Positions 1 through 8,455 of a DNA stretch of 37,881 nt are shown piece by piece. Below the pieces are notes generated by a model. That model ran no database searches, was not told the origin of the DNA, and saw only the letters and a program-made list of their open reading frames with translations. Within the stretch, counting starts at the first letter, position 1. Every line of letters begins with the position of its first letter. The translations under genes were made by a program, and so were the position numbers. The stretch is from JBNKEI01 sp050288705 (GTDB lineage Bacteria; Myxococcota; Myxococcia; Myxococcales; UBA5297), in NCBI GenBank assembly GCA_050288705.1, contig JBNKEI010000006.1, positions 1 through 37,881 of the forward strand, written 5' to 3'.

Positions 1-192
1 TTCTATAGTATGCCGGTAAAAGTATTCCGCATCGCATTTGGGCAGTCGGAATCCGAATGATTTGGTTAGGCCACGTGCCTGGTTGATTAGCCTTGTTCGA
101 CATCGGACCAACGCGTCCCTTGCCTTTATAATTGCGAGGTCCGCCTGGACCTGCTCTCCTCGATGCTGAATGGGCGACAGATTTTGTATCGC
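1..192 (-). pseudogene. IS110-family transposase remnant (truncated)
   Basis: Reading the minus strand from 192 to the window edge gives 64 uninterrupted codons. They include LSPIQHRGEQVQADLAII, then KARDALVRCRTRLINQARGL and KSFGFRLPKC. This series is the part of IS110-type (DEDD) transposases that follows the first catalytic block. A TAG at 193-195 interrupts the frame just upstream, and no continuing N-terminal DEDD domain is visible in any frame to about 390, so the piece is 5'-truncated. It runs off the window, so the C-terminal Tnp20 part could still be present outside. The codons could not move anything alone. The identification rests on motif memory, not on a search, but the block is distinctive. 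Confidence 0.75.
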
Positions 193-336
193 CTAAATCG
201 CATCCAATCGTCTCTAGATGACAAAGCAGCCCGCTGTTTACATGCTCGCGAACAAGCGGTCTCATCGAAAAAACGAACCCTGGATGGGCTGACCTTTGGC
301 CCCAAATCATCGATTGACAAAGTCGTGCCCACTGGA

Positions 337-354
337 TTCCCGCTTTCGCGGGAA
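337..354. repeat. Dispersed palindromic repeat (SRESGNP-type)
   Basis: TTCCCGC-TTTC-GCGGGAA is a perfect 7-bp stem with a 4-base loop. It sits in a GGATTCCCGCTTTCGCGGGA context that recurs in many proteobacterial genomes. When mistranslated on the minus strand it yields the tell-tale peptide SRESGNP. It is intergenic, between the IS110 remnant and the AIPR gene. I infer a REP/MITE-like element. The two small overlapping reading frames here are not genes. Confidence 0.6.
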
Positions 355-396
355 AGACGGAGCGGCGATGTCGGATATAGGGACATGCCCTAACAT

Positions 397-2055
397 TCAC
401 TTAAAATATGGCAATAAATCGCCGCGACGAAAAGTAGCAGAAAGCTGTTGCAAACTAATTTTCTGATTACCATATAGCGCTTTTAATGCATTTTCGATAG
501 CACTAATGGCAGAATTAAAATAGTCTTCACCTTTTTCTTCAATTTTTTTGTATGCATTGGCAAATGTTCGATGGTCCAATTGCGACAGATTAATTTCGAG
601 ATCTTGCAACAATGACTTTCCCATCAACATGGCGGCAAAATAAGAAGCATACCGAACAGAATCGGACGCGTCATTTGGAGCCCGCTTGCGTTTGTTTTCG
701 GCAATTCTAAATAAAAGCACTGCGCTTATCGCCTGCGCACCATTCAAGTCAGATGTAAATATTTCGTCATACAGTTTTCCAAAATGCTCGCTAGATCGAA
801 ATTTGGCAAGCTGGGGTTTTTGCCGCCACACCGATAGAACAGCTTCCGCGGTTGTAGCGCTGGAGATATCAGTGGATCTACTAATCGATTCACTCCGTTG
901 ACGACGATATTGAAACCCTAATTCCTCGATGCTCAATCCTAGTTGGAGTTGGCGAATATCGTTAGAGCGCAAATCTCGCAAATCAACTGGGTTTTGACTG
1001 TTAGTGGCATAAGTAATATTTCGAACGACGCTTTCGTCATCCTTAGGCAACTCATAAATTCGAACAAGAACATGAGACGAAATATCAGTACCAGTTTCGG
1101 CAAGCACTTTCTGAATTGTTTTGCAGGTTTGTCCGCCATTAATGACTTGCAAACCTTTGATATTGACCTGCCAGTTTTCGGATTGAAGCCCTGTATGCTG
1201 GAATTGACTACAGACCATTGTAATTCCATTGTTGTAAAAATAAAAATTCGACTTATCGTCGGAACTTTTCAGAGTTTCGGCAATTCTTTCGTTCACCCTA
1301 TTCCCTTGAAGCCCCAAATACCGCCGGATGTTTCGCTGAAGCAGGAGTTCTCCATGTCGATCAAAAATCGCCTTAATCTCTGACAATGCTATTCTCCCCA
1401 AAAGAACCCGGCGAAAGTTGAACTCCTCAACAATCGCTTTCCCAGTTAAGCGGATACTTTCGTCGATTAGTTTTGGTGCTTTTAAAATTGAAATCAAAGT
1501 ATCATGGTTCACATAATCCCAGGTTGCCTGATTTCCGAATCCTGAAGAGTCGATAAGCATCTGCGCTTGGGAAGTCCATCGTCGCCCATTGTTACATAGA
1601 ATTACACGAGCCTGCGGGATAGCCCCGTCACGGATGGCAGAACGAATTTCTTCTACTCGAATACTGAGGGCTTTATTTAGAGACAGTTCTCTATCAGGAT
1701 CGAATAGATTTCCCACTGCCCGGATTGCCTTCGTTACCCCGTCTTCGGGGAAAGCATTTTTTCCTTCTAAATTTTCTTTATATTTTCCTTGAAACAGCGT
1801 AACAATAAATTCTCCATCTACAATCGGCGAAATCTGGATAGCGTCGACTCCAAAATCAGATCCCCCCTCAGTCATGCAATCGAAAGCCTCTTCCTCGGAA
1901 AGATTTAGCATTGTCTTGACGACCAACAGAACAAAGGAAGCTGACCTAAGCTTTGGCTTATCATTCCGAATGCTTAATTCCTCAAATCGTGCTTCCAGTC
2001 GGCTAGCGAGCGCGTTCACTTGTTGATCGATGATGCTGACTTTAATATCGTTCAT
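397..2055 (-). CDS. AIPR family protein (abortive infection phage resistance)
   Basis: This 552-aa protein matches the AIPR family, named after lactococcal abortive-infection proteins. Visible hallmarks in the middle are NIRRYLGLQGNRVNERI, then FYFYNNGITMVC, then QVINGGQTCKTI about 40 residues later. This is the usual AIPR order of a conserved N-R-x-Y block, an NNGIT block and an INGGQT block. Family members are linked to phage defence, but the biochemical activity is not settled from sequence. The ATG at 2055 follows a purine-rich AGAAGAGAA. An in-frame GTG at 2103 would add 16 residues and overlap the upstream TPR gene by 4 bp, so it is an alternative start. There is no signal peptide, so the protein is probably cytoplasmic. 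It lies 44 bp downstream of the TPR gene on the same strand and beside IS110 debris, which suggests acquisition. The frame is intact. Confidence 0.85.
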   Translation of the reverse strand: MNDIKVSIIDQQVNALASRLEARFEELSIRNDKPKLRSASFVLLVVKTMLNLSEEEAFDCMTEGGSDFGVDAIQISPIVDGEFIVTLFQGKYKENLEGKNAFPEDGVTKAIRAVGNLFDPDRELSLNKALSIRVEEIRSAIRDGAIPQARVILCNNGRRWTSQAQMLIDSSGFGNQATWDYVNHDTLISILKAPKLIDESIRLTGKAIVEEFNFRRVLLGRIALSEIKAIFDRHGELLLQRNIRRYLGLQGNRVNERIAETLKSSDDKSNFYFYNNGITMVCSQFQHTGLQSENWQVNIKGLQVINGGQTCKTIQKVLAETGTDISSHVLVRIYELPKDDESVVRNITYATNSQNPVDLRDLRSNDIRQLQLGLSIEELGFQYRRQRSESISRSTDISSATTAEAVLSVWRQKPQLAKFRSSEHFGKLYDEIFTSDLNGAQAISAVLLFRIAENKRKRAPNDASDSVRYASYFAAMLMGKSLLQDLEINLSQLDHRTFANAYKKIEEKGEDYFNSAISAIENALKALYGNQKISLQQLSATFRRGDLLPYFK

Positions 2056-2099
2056 TTGTTCTCTTCTCGTTAAAAGTTTTGGCAATTTTGGCAAAATTT

Positions 2100-5000
2100 T
2101 CACCGGCGAGGTTGCAAATACAAGATTTCTTCGCGAATATCTTTTGCATCGCCTGCTTCTGGATAATTTTCCAAGTATTGCTCAAAAGCATGAACTGCCT
2201 CTGCCTTGCGATTTTGCTCTTTGTATGCGTATCCCATCAATCGCCAAGCTTCTTTTGCTTGAGGATCATTACGTACAGCTTTTGCATACCATTCTATTGC
2301 CTGACTTAAATTCCCTTTCTCGCCATAACAACGACCAATTTTAAAAAAAACACCAACTTGAGACGAATCCAGTTTGAAGACTTCCAAATATCGGGGAATT
2401 GCTTTGTCGAATTTTCTCATAGAAAAAAGGCTGTCGGATACTGATAATGTCAACCGTACATCTTTTGGATTGGTACGACTGGCTTTTTCTAAATACACTA
2501 TAGCCGTAGGGAAATTCCGCAATTCCTGATAGACTTTGCCCAATGACTCCATGGCTTCTGCATAATCAGGCTTCAACTTAAGCGCTTGCTGAAATGATTG
2601 GATTGCCTCATTAGTTCGTAAAGCCCGATGCATTATCATGCCGTTCCAATAATAGTATTCTGGATCTTGCGAATCGCGCTCTAAAGCGCTTTTAATTGCA
2701 TCGATAGCTTGATTGATTTCATTGCGCCGGTAATGAATTAGAGCTTTGTAATACCTAGCTGGAGCGCTTTTGGGCTCGAGGATAATTGCCGCATCAACCT
2801 GAACAAGCCCTTGTTGAAGTTTTCCTAATTTGAAGTAAACTGCTCCCAGCCTCCAGGTTGCTTCCGAATCTTTTATATCTAGCTCTTTGGCTTTCTCCAA
2901 GACTTGCTCCGCGGAATTCCAGTCTTGCATATCCCACAATAATTTACCGTAATTTGAAAAAAGTTTTGGCAGATGTGAATCCAAAGAAGCTGCTATTTCA
3001 TATTCTTTTCGAGCTTCATCCCATTGTTTTTCCACTGATAATACTTGAGCTAAACCAGCATGCGCAGCAGCGTATTCCGGGTCAATCTCCAATGCCTTAT
3101 GATAATTAAGCTTTGCTTCATCCAGTTTTCCTACCTCAAAGAAATAGTCACCTCGACCAGCATAAGGTTCAGTCCTTTTGGGCGCCTTTTCCAACGCCAT
3201 GTTCAGTAAGGATTGTGCTTCTTCAAACCGTTTTGTTTTGATATACAATTCTCCTAAATGGAAATAAGGCTCCCACTGTAGAGGTTCTCCCTTCATTGCT
3301 CTTTGGTAATTATTTTCTGCTTCTTCAAAATTTCCAATCTTATGGGATATGCGCCCCTGCAAAAAGGCAATTACCGGGTTTCCTGGATAACTGGCGGCGG
3401 CTTCGGAAAGCGCTTTTAATGCCGCTCCAAATTTTGACGCTCCAATCATTGACCGAATTCGTCCCTCCACAAACTTGATATTCTTAGGCTCGGAGCGCAA
3501 AGCCATTTCGAAAAGCTCGCTAGCCTTTTGGTAGTTTCGCCGGGAAAGCAAGTATTGTCCATAAGCTGCATAAGCCATTGGCGAACCAATAGCTATTGCT
3601 TTTTCAAATTCTTCTACTGCCAGAGAATGCTCCTGAAGCTCCACATGGGCCTTTCCTTTCAAGGCATGAGCGTAAGCCCATTCGGTGGGCATCAGCAGGC
3701 TGGTGTTTTTCTTATTAAGAAGGATGTTTTTTGTAACTTCCAGCGAACTTTTCGGGTCTTTCAAATTTTCTAATTGAATATCGGCGACGGCGAGAGCCGA
3801 AGAAAGATGACGAGGGTTAGATTCATACGCCTTTTGAAAATAATTCATTGCCGCCAAGTAGTCAGACTCTGCCTTAACAGCTAACTGACCAAGTCCGGCA
3901 AGCGCCTTGGCGTGACCAGGTTTGATCTTTAGTATTTTTTGAAAAGTTTCAACAGCTGAAGCATACTTATTCTCCTGAATAAAACATTCGGCAAGTAAAA
4001 AAAGAAGCTCCACATCCTCTTTTTTGACTGATACAGATTCCAGGGTGGGTCGAATTAGAGCAGATTCTCCCTTAAGCAAATGAAATCCTGCCCGCGCTTT
4101 AATTACTTCGGTCTTCTCCTGCGCAGAAAGAATTAGCTCCTCAAGATAGCGTCGTGCTAGTAAAAATTCATCTTTTGCCAAATGATATTTTCTATTTAAA
4201 TAAAAAACAGATTGCACAAAAATTGCCCTTGATTCCACTGCTAGTTCGTTTTGTGCTAATAAATCTTTAGCTAGCTGCAAAGCTTTCTGATGCCCTTCCA
4301 ATGTATCTTCTTGCAAAGCGAGAGAGGCTTCTTCATATTTGGTCCACGCAGGACTACCTTTTTGCAGAGCCTGCGGTAAAAGCCAGCGTACTCCAAAAAA
4401 GCCGTAGGGAGTGAGTCCCAGCAGAAGCCCTCCCCCAAGAACAACAACCAATAATAGCACTCCCCCAATGAACAGAATGTACTTTAAATACTGTCGGTCT
4501 ACCCCACTATCAACCACCGCAACTGAGGCCATACGATTTCCATAGACCGCCTTAATGCGGCTAAGTACTTGCTCAGTGGATGGTTTGTTACCTTCCTCAG
4601 AAATTGGTGGCGCAATTGAACCATGGGAAGGCACCCAGTCGGCATGCGTATTCACCATTTTGCCAACTGATTCCGCAAACGCTGGCTGCGAACCAATAGG
4701 CATCCATTCTTTATCGTTTTCGGCAAGAATTTCTTCGTTTCCTAGAAGTTGACCCTCAGAGAGCATTTTGGAAATGGTCGACTCATCAAAAGGCCCGAAG
4801 ACCCGTCCACTAGGCCGACGAATTTGATAATTAAAGGTGTTAGCCGGCTCGGCTGATAGAGATTCCCTTTCTGGCTCGTTACTTTCCAAGTCGAGTAAAG
4901 GCAATGATTCTGGCAAGTCCAGCGGCTCGTCAAAATTACTGATCGAAAGAGGTTCTTCGGCTTTGGTCCCTGTAAGTTCGTCTGGCTCTGACAAAGTCAT

Positions 5001-5468
5001 GGGAGCAGATTCGAATAGATCGAACTCTTCTTCCCCCTCTTCTACTTCTACTTCCATACCTGGAAGCGCCGAGTCCTCCTCTCCATCGGACAGATTTCCA
5101 AATAACTCGTCTGGGGAATCCGATTCTGGTTTTTCTCTGCTGTCCTGAATAAGTTCGAAATTGTTAATTGACTCGCCAGCTACTAAATTAAAATCTGCTA
5201 AAGATTCAGTCTCTGAATCCTGAAAATTGAATTCTCCGAAATCGAGGAACTCGGGCTCCGACAAAGATTTTGCCACTGGTGAAGACTCTGATTGCTCGGA
5301 ATGGTCGGCAAGGGCCACTGGTTCTTGTTCTTGGTTAACCAGTTCGTCGGCAAACTGAGCCACAAAGGATGTTCTGCACCTTGAGCAGGTTAGTGAAGGT
5401 GCTCCTGCCGGAAAGCGGCCAAGATCGATTTCGAATTCGGTTTTGCACTGCGGGCATGCAACTCTCAT
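2100..5468 (-). CDS. Zinc-ribbon, GYF_2 and TPR repeat membrane protein
   Basis: This 1122-aa protein has a clear domain order. An MJ0042-type zinc ribbon lies at residues 1-38 (C5, C8, C28, C31). A very acidic Ser/Glu-rich linker runs from about 40 to 210. A GYF_2-like domain at about 213-262 contains GRVFGPFDESTI and KEWMPIG. One transmembrane helix lies at about 329-352. The rest, about 370-1110, is a long array of tetratricopeptide repeats. With no signal peptide and one internal helix, the N-terminal ribbon/GYF part is expected in the cytoplasm and the TPR superhelix outside it. MJ0042 and GYF_2 domains are common in myxobacteria-like genomes. The role is unknown. A scaffold for an envelope or motility complex is an inference. 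The start codon has only a weak ribosome site (GGGGG, about 14 nt upstream). bioB is transcribed divergently. Confidence 0.85.
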   Translation of the reverse strand: MRVACPQCKTEFEIDLGRFPAGAPSLTCSRCRTSFVAQFADELVNQEQEPVALADHSEQSESSPVAKSLSEPEFLDFGEFNFQDSETESLADFNLVAGESINNFELIQDSREKPESDSPDELFGNLSDGEEDSALPGMEVEVEEGEEEFDLFESAPMTLSEPDELTGTKAEEPLSISNFDEPLDLPESLPLLDLESNEPERESLSAEPANTFNYQIRRPSGRVFGPFDESTISKMLSEGQLLGNEEILAENDKEWMPIGSQPAFAESVGKMVNTHADWVPSHGSIAPPISEEGNKPSTEQVLSRIKAVYGNRMASVAVVDSGVDRQYLKYILFIGGVLLLVVVLGGGLLLGLTPYGFFGVRWLLPQALQKGSPAWTKYEEASLALQEDTLEGHQKALQLAKDLLAQNELAVESRAIFVQSVFYLNRKYHLAKDEFLLARRYLEELILSAQEKTEVIKARAGFHLLKGESALIRPTLESVSVKKEDVELLFLLAECFIQENKYASAVETFQKILKIKPGHAKALAGLGQLAVKAESDYLAAMNYFQKAYESNPRHLSSALAVADIQLENLKDPKSSLEVTKNILLNKKNTSLLMPTEWAYAHALKGKAHVELQEHSLAVEEFEKAIAIGSPMAYAAYGQYLLSRRNYQKASELFEMALRSEPKNIKFVEGRIRSMIGASKFGAALKALSEAAASYPGNPVIAFLQGRISHKIGNFEEAENNYQRAMKGEPLQWEPYFHLGELYIKTKRFEEAQSLLNMALEKAPKRTEPYAGRGDYFFEVGKLDEAKLNYHKALEIDPEYAAAHAGLAQVLSVEKQWDEARKEYEIAASLDSHLPKLFSNYGKLLWDMQDWNSAEQVLEKAKELDIKDSEATWRLGAVYFKLGKLQQGLVQVDAAIILEPKSAPARYYKALIHYRRNEINQAIDAIKSALERDSQDPEYYYWNGMIMHRALRTNEAIQSFQQALKLKPDYAEAMESLGKVYQELRNFPTAIVYLEKASRTNPKDVRLTLSVSDSLFSMRKFDKAIPRYLEVFKLDSSQVGVFFKIGRCYGEKGNLSQAIEWYAKAVRNDPQAKEAWRLMGYAYKEQNRKAEAVHAFEQYLENYPEAGDAKDIREEILYLQPRR

Positions 5469-5631
5469 GGCTATTTTGATACCCCCGGTTCAACTACCGC
5501 CTAGGCTAGCATGAACGAGTTAACGCATCCTCCTCAACCCCCTAAACTCACTCAGCACCTCTCAAATTTTTAAGCGACAAGGGCAATTAAAGCGGCTATT
5601 GTTACACACTTTCGTTTAATGGAGAGTAGTC

Positions 5632-6633
5632 ATGCCCTCGTCGCACTCGGGTTGCCGAACGTCTAATTTTGCTGTCGGCTCTTCTCCCGAAATGGCCCGC
5701 CCAATGTGGAGCAAAGAAGAAGTTCTCGATCTGCTAAGCATGCCTTTCAATGACTTGCTATTTCGTGCTCACAATGTCCATCGCACCCACTTTGATGCTA
5801 ACCAGATTCAAGTCAGTCAGCTTTTCAGTATTAAAACCGGGGGATGCTCGGAAGATTGCGCCTATTGCCCGCAAAGCACGCACCATGACACCGAACTAAG
5901 TCCTCAGCAACTAGCCTCGGTGGAAAAAGTGGTGGAAATGGCACAAAAGGCCAAAGAAAATGGGGCTACGCGGTTTTGTATGGGAGCCGCCTGGCGATCT
6001 CCCGACGGCAATGGATTTACTACCGCTTTAGCTATGGTAAGGGCAGTTAAAGCATTGGGAATAGAAGCTTGTGCTAGTTTTGGCTTGCTAACTTTCCAGC
6101 AAGCATTGCAGCTTAAGGAAGCAGGATTAGATTACTACAACCACAATGTAGACACTTCCAAAGAGTATTATCCTTCTATTGTTACCTCTCACAGCTATGA
6201 AGAACGCCTGACAACCATTCATAACGTGCGTAGCGCCGGAATAAAAGTCTGCTCGGGAGGCATTATTGGTCTGGGAGAAGAAAACCAAGACCGCGCCGAC
6301 ATGTTAATTACGTTGGCGAACCTGCCCCAACCCCCGGAAAGCGTGCCCATAAATATGCTTATTCCCATTTCTGGGACCCCTCTAGAAGAAAAAGAAACTC
6401 CCGATCCTTTGGAGTTTGTTCGCGTAATTGCCACCGCTCGTATCATGATGCCTAAATCATTCATTCGACTTTCCGCAGGGCGAGAACAAATGAGTGACGA
6501 ATTGCAGGCTTGGTGTTTCTTTGCCGGGGCCAATTCAGTGTTTTGTGGAGATAAACTGTTGACTGCAAAAAACAAAACCCTAAAGGAAGACCAAACGCTA
6601 TTTAAACGATTAGGGCTTAAAACTATCTCCTGA
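5632..6633 (+). CDS. bioB: Biotin synthase (radical SAM)
   Basis: BioB inserts sulfur into dethiobiotin to make biotin. The 333-aa protein has the radical-SAM signature GGCSEDCAYCPQS, with C72, C76 and C79 binding the 4Fe-4S cluster. It also has the BioB blocks GATRFCMGAAWR, YYNHNVDTSKEYYP, GIKVCSGGIIGLGE, PINMLIPISGTPLE and RLSAGREQMSDELQAWCFFAGANSVF taken as separate stretches. The conserved cysteines for the second cluster and the RLSAGR arginine (second R) are present. Length is normal. The start has a GGAGAG ribosome site 6 nt upstream. No other biotin genes and no obvious BirA operator are seen in the 163-bp divergent spacer, so it appears monocistronic. Confidence 0.97.
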   Translation: MPSSHSGCRTSNFAVGSSPEMARPMWSKEEVLDLLSMPFNDLLFRAHNVHRTHFDANQIQVSQLFSIKTGGCSEDCAYCPQSTHHDTELSPQQLASVEKVVEMAQKAKENGATRFCMGAAWRSPDGNGFTTALAMVRAVKALGIEACASFGLLTFQQALQLKEAGLDYYNHNVDTSKEYYPSIVTSHSYEERLTTIHNVRSAGIKVCSGGIIGLGEENQDRADMLITLANLPQPPESVPINMLIPISGTPLEEKETPDPLEFVRVIATARIMMPKSFIRLSAGREQMSDELQAWCFFAGANSVFCGDKLLTAKNKTLKEDQTLFKRLGLKTIS

Positions 6634-6777
6634 TAAACCTCATACAGTCACAGTTCTATACCCAAACCTCATCGGGCAATCGCCAGCAACCAACAAAGTA
6701 TCTCTCGCACGAATCGCCGCGACCGAAAAAACTGCCCTGCAACGATTCATGCGCCTAATCTCCGGTAACCTTGCCGA

Positions 6778-8373
6778 TTACTTCGTTTCTTTCGTTACGA
6801 AACTGCCGCCCCAAATGGCCTGTCTATCCCACTGAGCGAAGGCTTGGGCGAAGGTTTCCATATCTTTGCGGGTAACCTTGCCTACCGGGGTAACAAAATA
6901 GACTACGGTCACGCGGATGGGCTCATCCGCGCGCGCACCGCGGAAACCAGTCCCGCCAAAATACCTTCCTTCTTTGTCACCGGTGCCAATTGCCACCTTG
7001 GCCAGGCCCGCTTTCTCCTTCTTTGCTCTCGCGGAGTACAAAGTATTGCTCTCGGAGCCGGCGACCGACTCCTGCGCCGAGGGGGCGGATTTCGCAACCT
7101 TTGCCGACGGTAATGCCATGTTCGCACCAGCGCCTACACCCTTATCTTCGCTTAATCCTCCACTTTGCATCTGATTAGACGGAGACAGCAACGGGGATGG
7201 GGATGCGCCCCAGCCTCGATTTATCGGCGGGGTCCCCATATTGGACAATCTGATCCCCAGCGCGCCTTTCTTGATCGGAATTTGAATGAGGTAGTAACGC
7301 TGAACATCTACGTCCATCCCTTTGGCTTTAAGTTCTTTCTCGAGCTTCAACAAATCAAGTCGATCCTCGGCACGACTGGCAGTGAAAGGTGCCTTTTTCC
7401 CGTTCAGGTTGGCAAAAAGCAATTGATGAGAGCCCGGACCCACGATGGCCTCGTGGCTCCCCTCGATTACGTCGGTAATGACATAATTCGTGCTGCCGTA
7501 CGGAAAAATACTGAAGTTAAATGCCACCCGTGGGGACACGCCGGAAGGCCAAGCACCGCGCATATGGCGAGCCGGCACCGGAACAATGGCAAACTGATTG
7601 GAAACAATTACGTTTCGGTCGCGCCGAGCGCTGGCTAGTTTCAGCTCTTTAAGACGCTCGGGAAGCGTTTTTTCCACGGTCCGACCACCCATGCGCTGGT
7701 GAATCTTGATCTTGTTCGCGGGCACCATCAACACCTTGTCGCTAAAGTTGTGATCACGCCGAACGGAAAGCGCCAGACGAGCACTTCGCGGAGTTTTCTC
7801 GTCTCTCCGCACCCAGATACCAACATCGCTTATCCGATCGCCCCACGAACTGTTCTGATCACGACCGATATCCTCCCAACTGATCTTGACGGGCGAGAAT
7901 CCCTTCTCGGCCACCAGTCTCATGAATTTCGGTTGATTCCAGAGGTTAGTCACATCGTCGAAATACCCGACCCATTGCAAATTGGGTTTTGGCGGCGAAA
8001 CGGGAAGAGGACGAACAGGCTGCTTGAGCAAATAGTTCAGCGCCGCAACGATGTTCTTCACCGTATTCGATCCGGAGCCTATGTCGAGCCCCAAGTCATG
8101 CCCGATCTCGACCGCAGCGAAATCCACCTTCGAATTTCCGATCCCGTTGGCCCGCGCTTCTTTCAACGCAAGAAGAACATTCGGCCGAATACCGGCTCCC
8201 TCTGCCCCGTTTATACGGATTCCTTGCTTAGCGAAGGCCCGAACGATCTGCGCGGTGCTCGGCTCACCCGCACGGCCCCTTGCCGCCGCGGAACTAGGCC
8301 ATACCGTGGAGAGAGCCACCACCGTACACCAAACGAAGAACGACGTTATCGACGTTATTAAGGACGCATTCAT
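6778..8373 (-). CDS. Secreted protein of unknown function, GC-rich
   Basis: I do not recognise this 531-aa protein. The N-terminus (about 30 residues, hydrophobic core then SSAAARG) is a plausible Sec signal peptide, so it is probably exported. Residues 30-110 are helical and Ala/Gly-rich. The middle is mixed alpha/beta. A low-complexity Ser/Pro/Gly segment lies near 390-460, followed by a C-terminal block with RVTVVYFVTPVGKVTRKD. No catalytic motif, lipobox or transmembrane helix beyond the signal is evident. The start has a strong GGAGGT site 6 nt upstream. GC is around 55 % in sampled lines against about 40 % in the PAP2 gene next door, and this also creates long antisense frames that are not genes. 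The composition suggests transfer or different selection. It lies 82 bp downstream of the PAP2 gene on the same strand. Confidence 0.75.
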   Translation of the reverse strand: MNASLITSITSFFVWCTVVALSTVWPSSAAARGRAGEPSTAQIVRAFAKQGIRINGAEGAGIRPNVLLALKEARANGIGNSKVDFAAVEIGHDLGLDIGSGSNTVKNIVAALNYLLKQPVRPLPVSPPKPNLQWVGYFDDVTNLWNQPKFMRLVAEKGFSPVKISWEDIGRDQNSSWGDRISDVGIWVRRDEKTPRSARLALSVRRDHNFSDKVLMVPANKIKIHQRMGGRTVEKTLPERLKELKLASARRDRNVIVSNQFAIVPVPARHMRGAWPSGVSPRVAFNFSIFPYGSTNYVITDVIEGSHEAIVGPGSHQLLFANLNGKKAPFTASRAEDRLDLLKLEKELKAKGMDVDVQRYYLIQIPIKKGALGIRLSNMGTPPINRGWGASPSPLLSPSNQMQSGGLSEDKGVGAGANMALPSAKVAKSAPSAQESVAGSESNTLYSARAKKEKAGLAKVAIGTGDKEGRYFGGTGFRGARADEPIRVTVVYFVTPVGKVTRKDMETFAQAFAQWDRQAIWGGSFVTKETK

Positions 8374-8455
8374 GAGGACCTCCGAGTAGTGTCGTTCGAC
8401 GTATCTCGTGGATTAGGATTCAACATCTGGGAAAACCTGACCTGCCCATGCCGTA

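Noticed and set aside
126..393. Two overlapping small frames on opposite strands
   Set aside because: Both cross the palindromic repeat and the IS110 remnant, and translate repeat sequence.
5469..5631. Search for a BirA operator in front of bioB
   Set aside because: No TTGTAAACC/GGTTTACAA-type dyad is present.
7165..7638. 157-codon plus-strand frame
   Set aside because: It is another shadow of the GC-rich gene, with no family features.
7699..8361. 220-codon open frame on the plus strand
   Set aside because: It is antisense to the GC-rich secreted protein gene. It has no ribosome site and an Arg/Pro/His-rich composition typical of a shadow frame.
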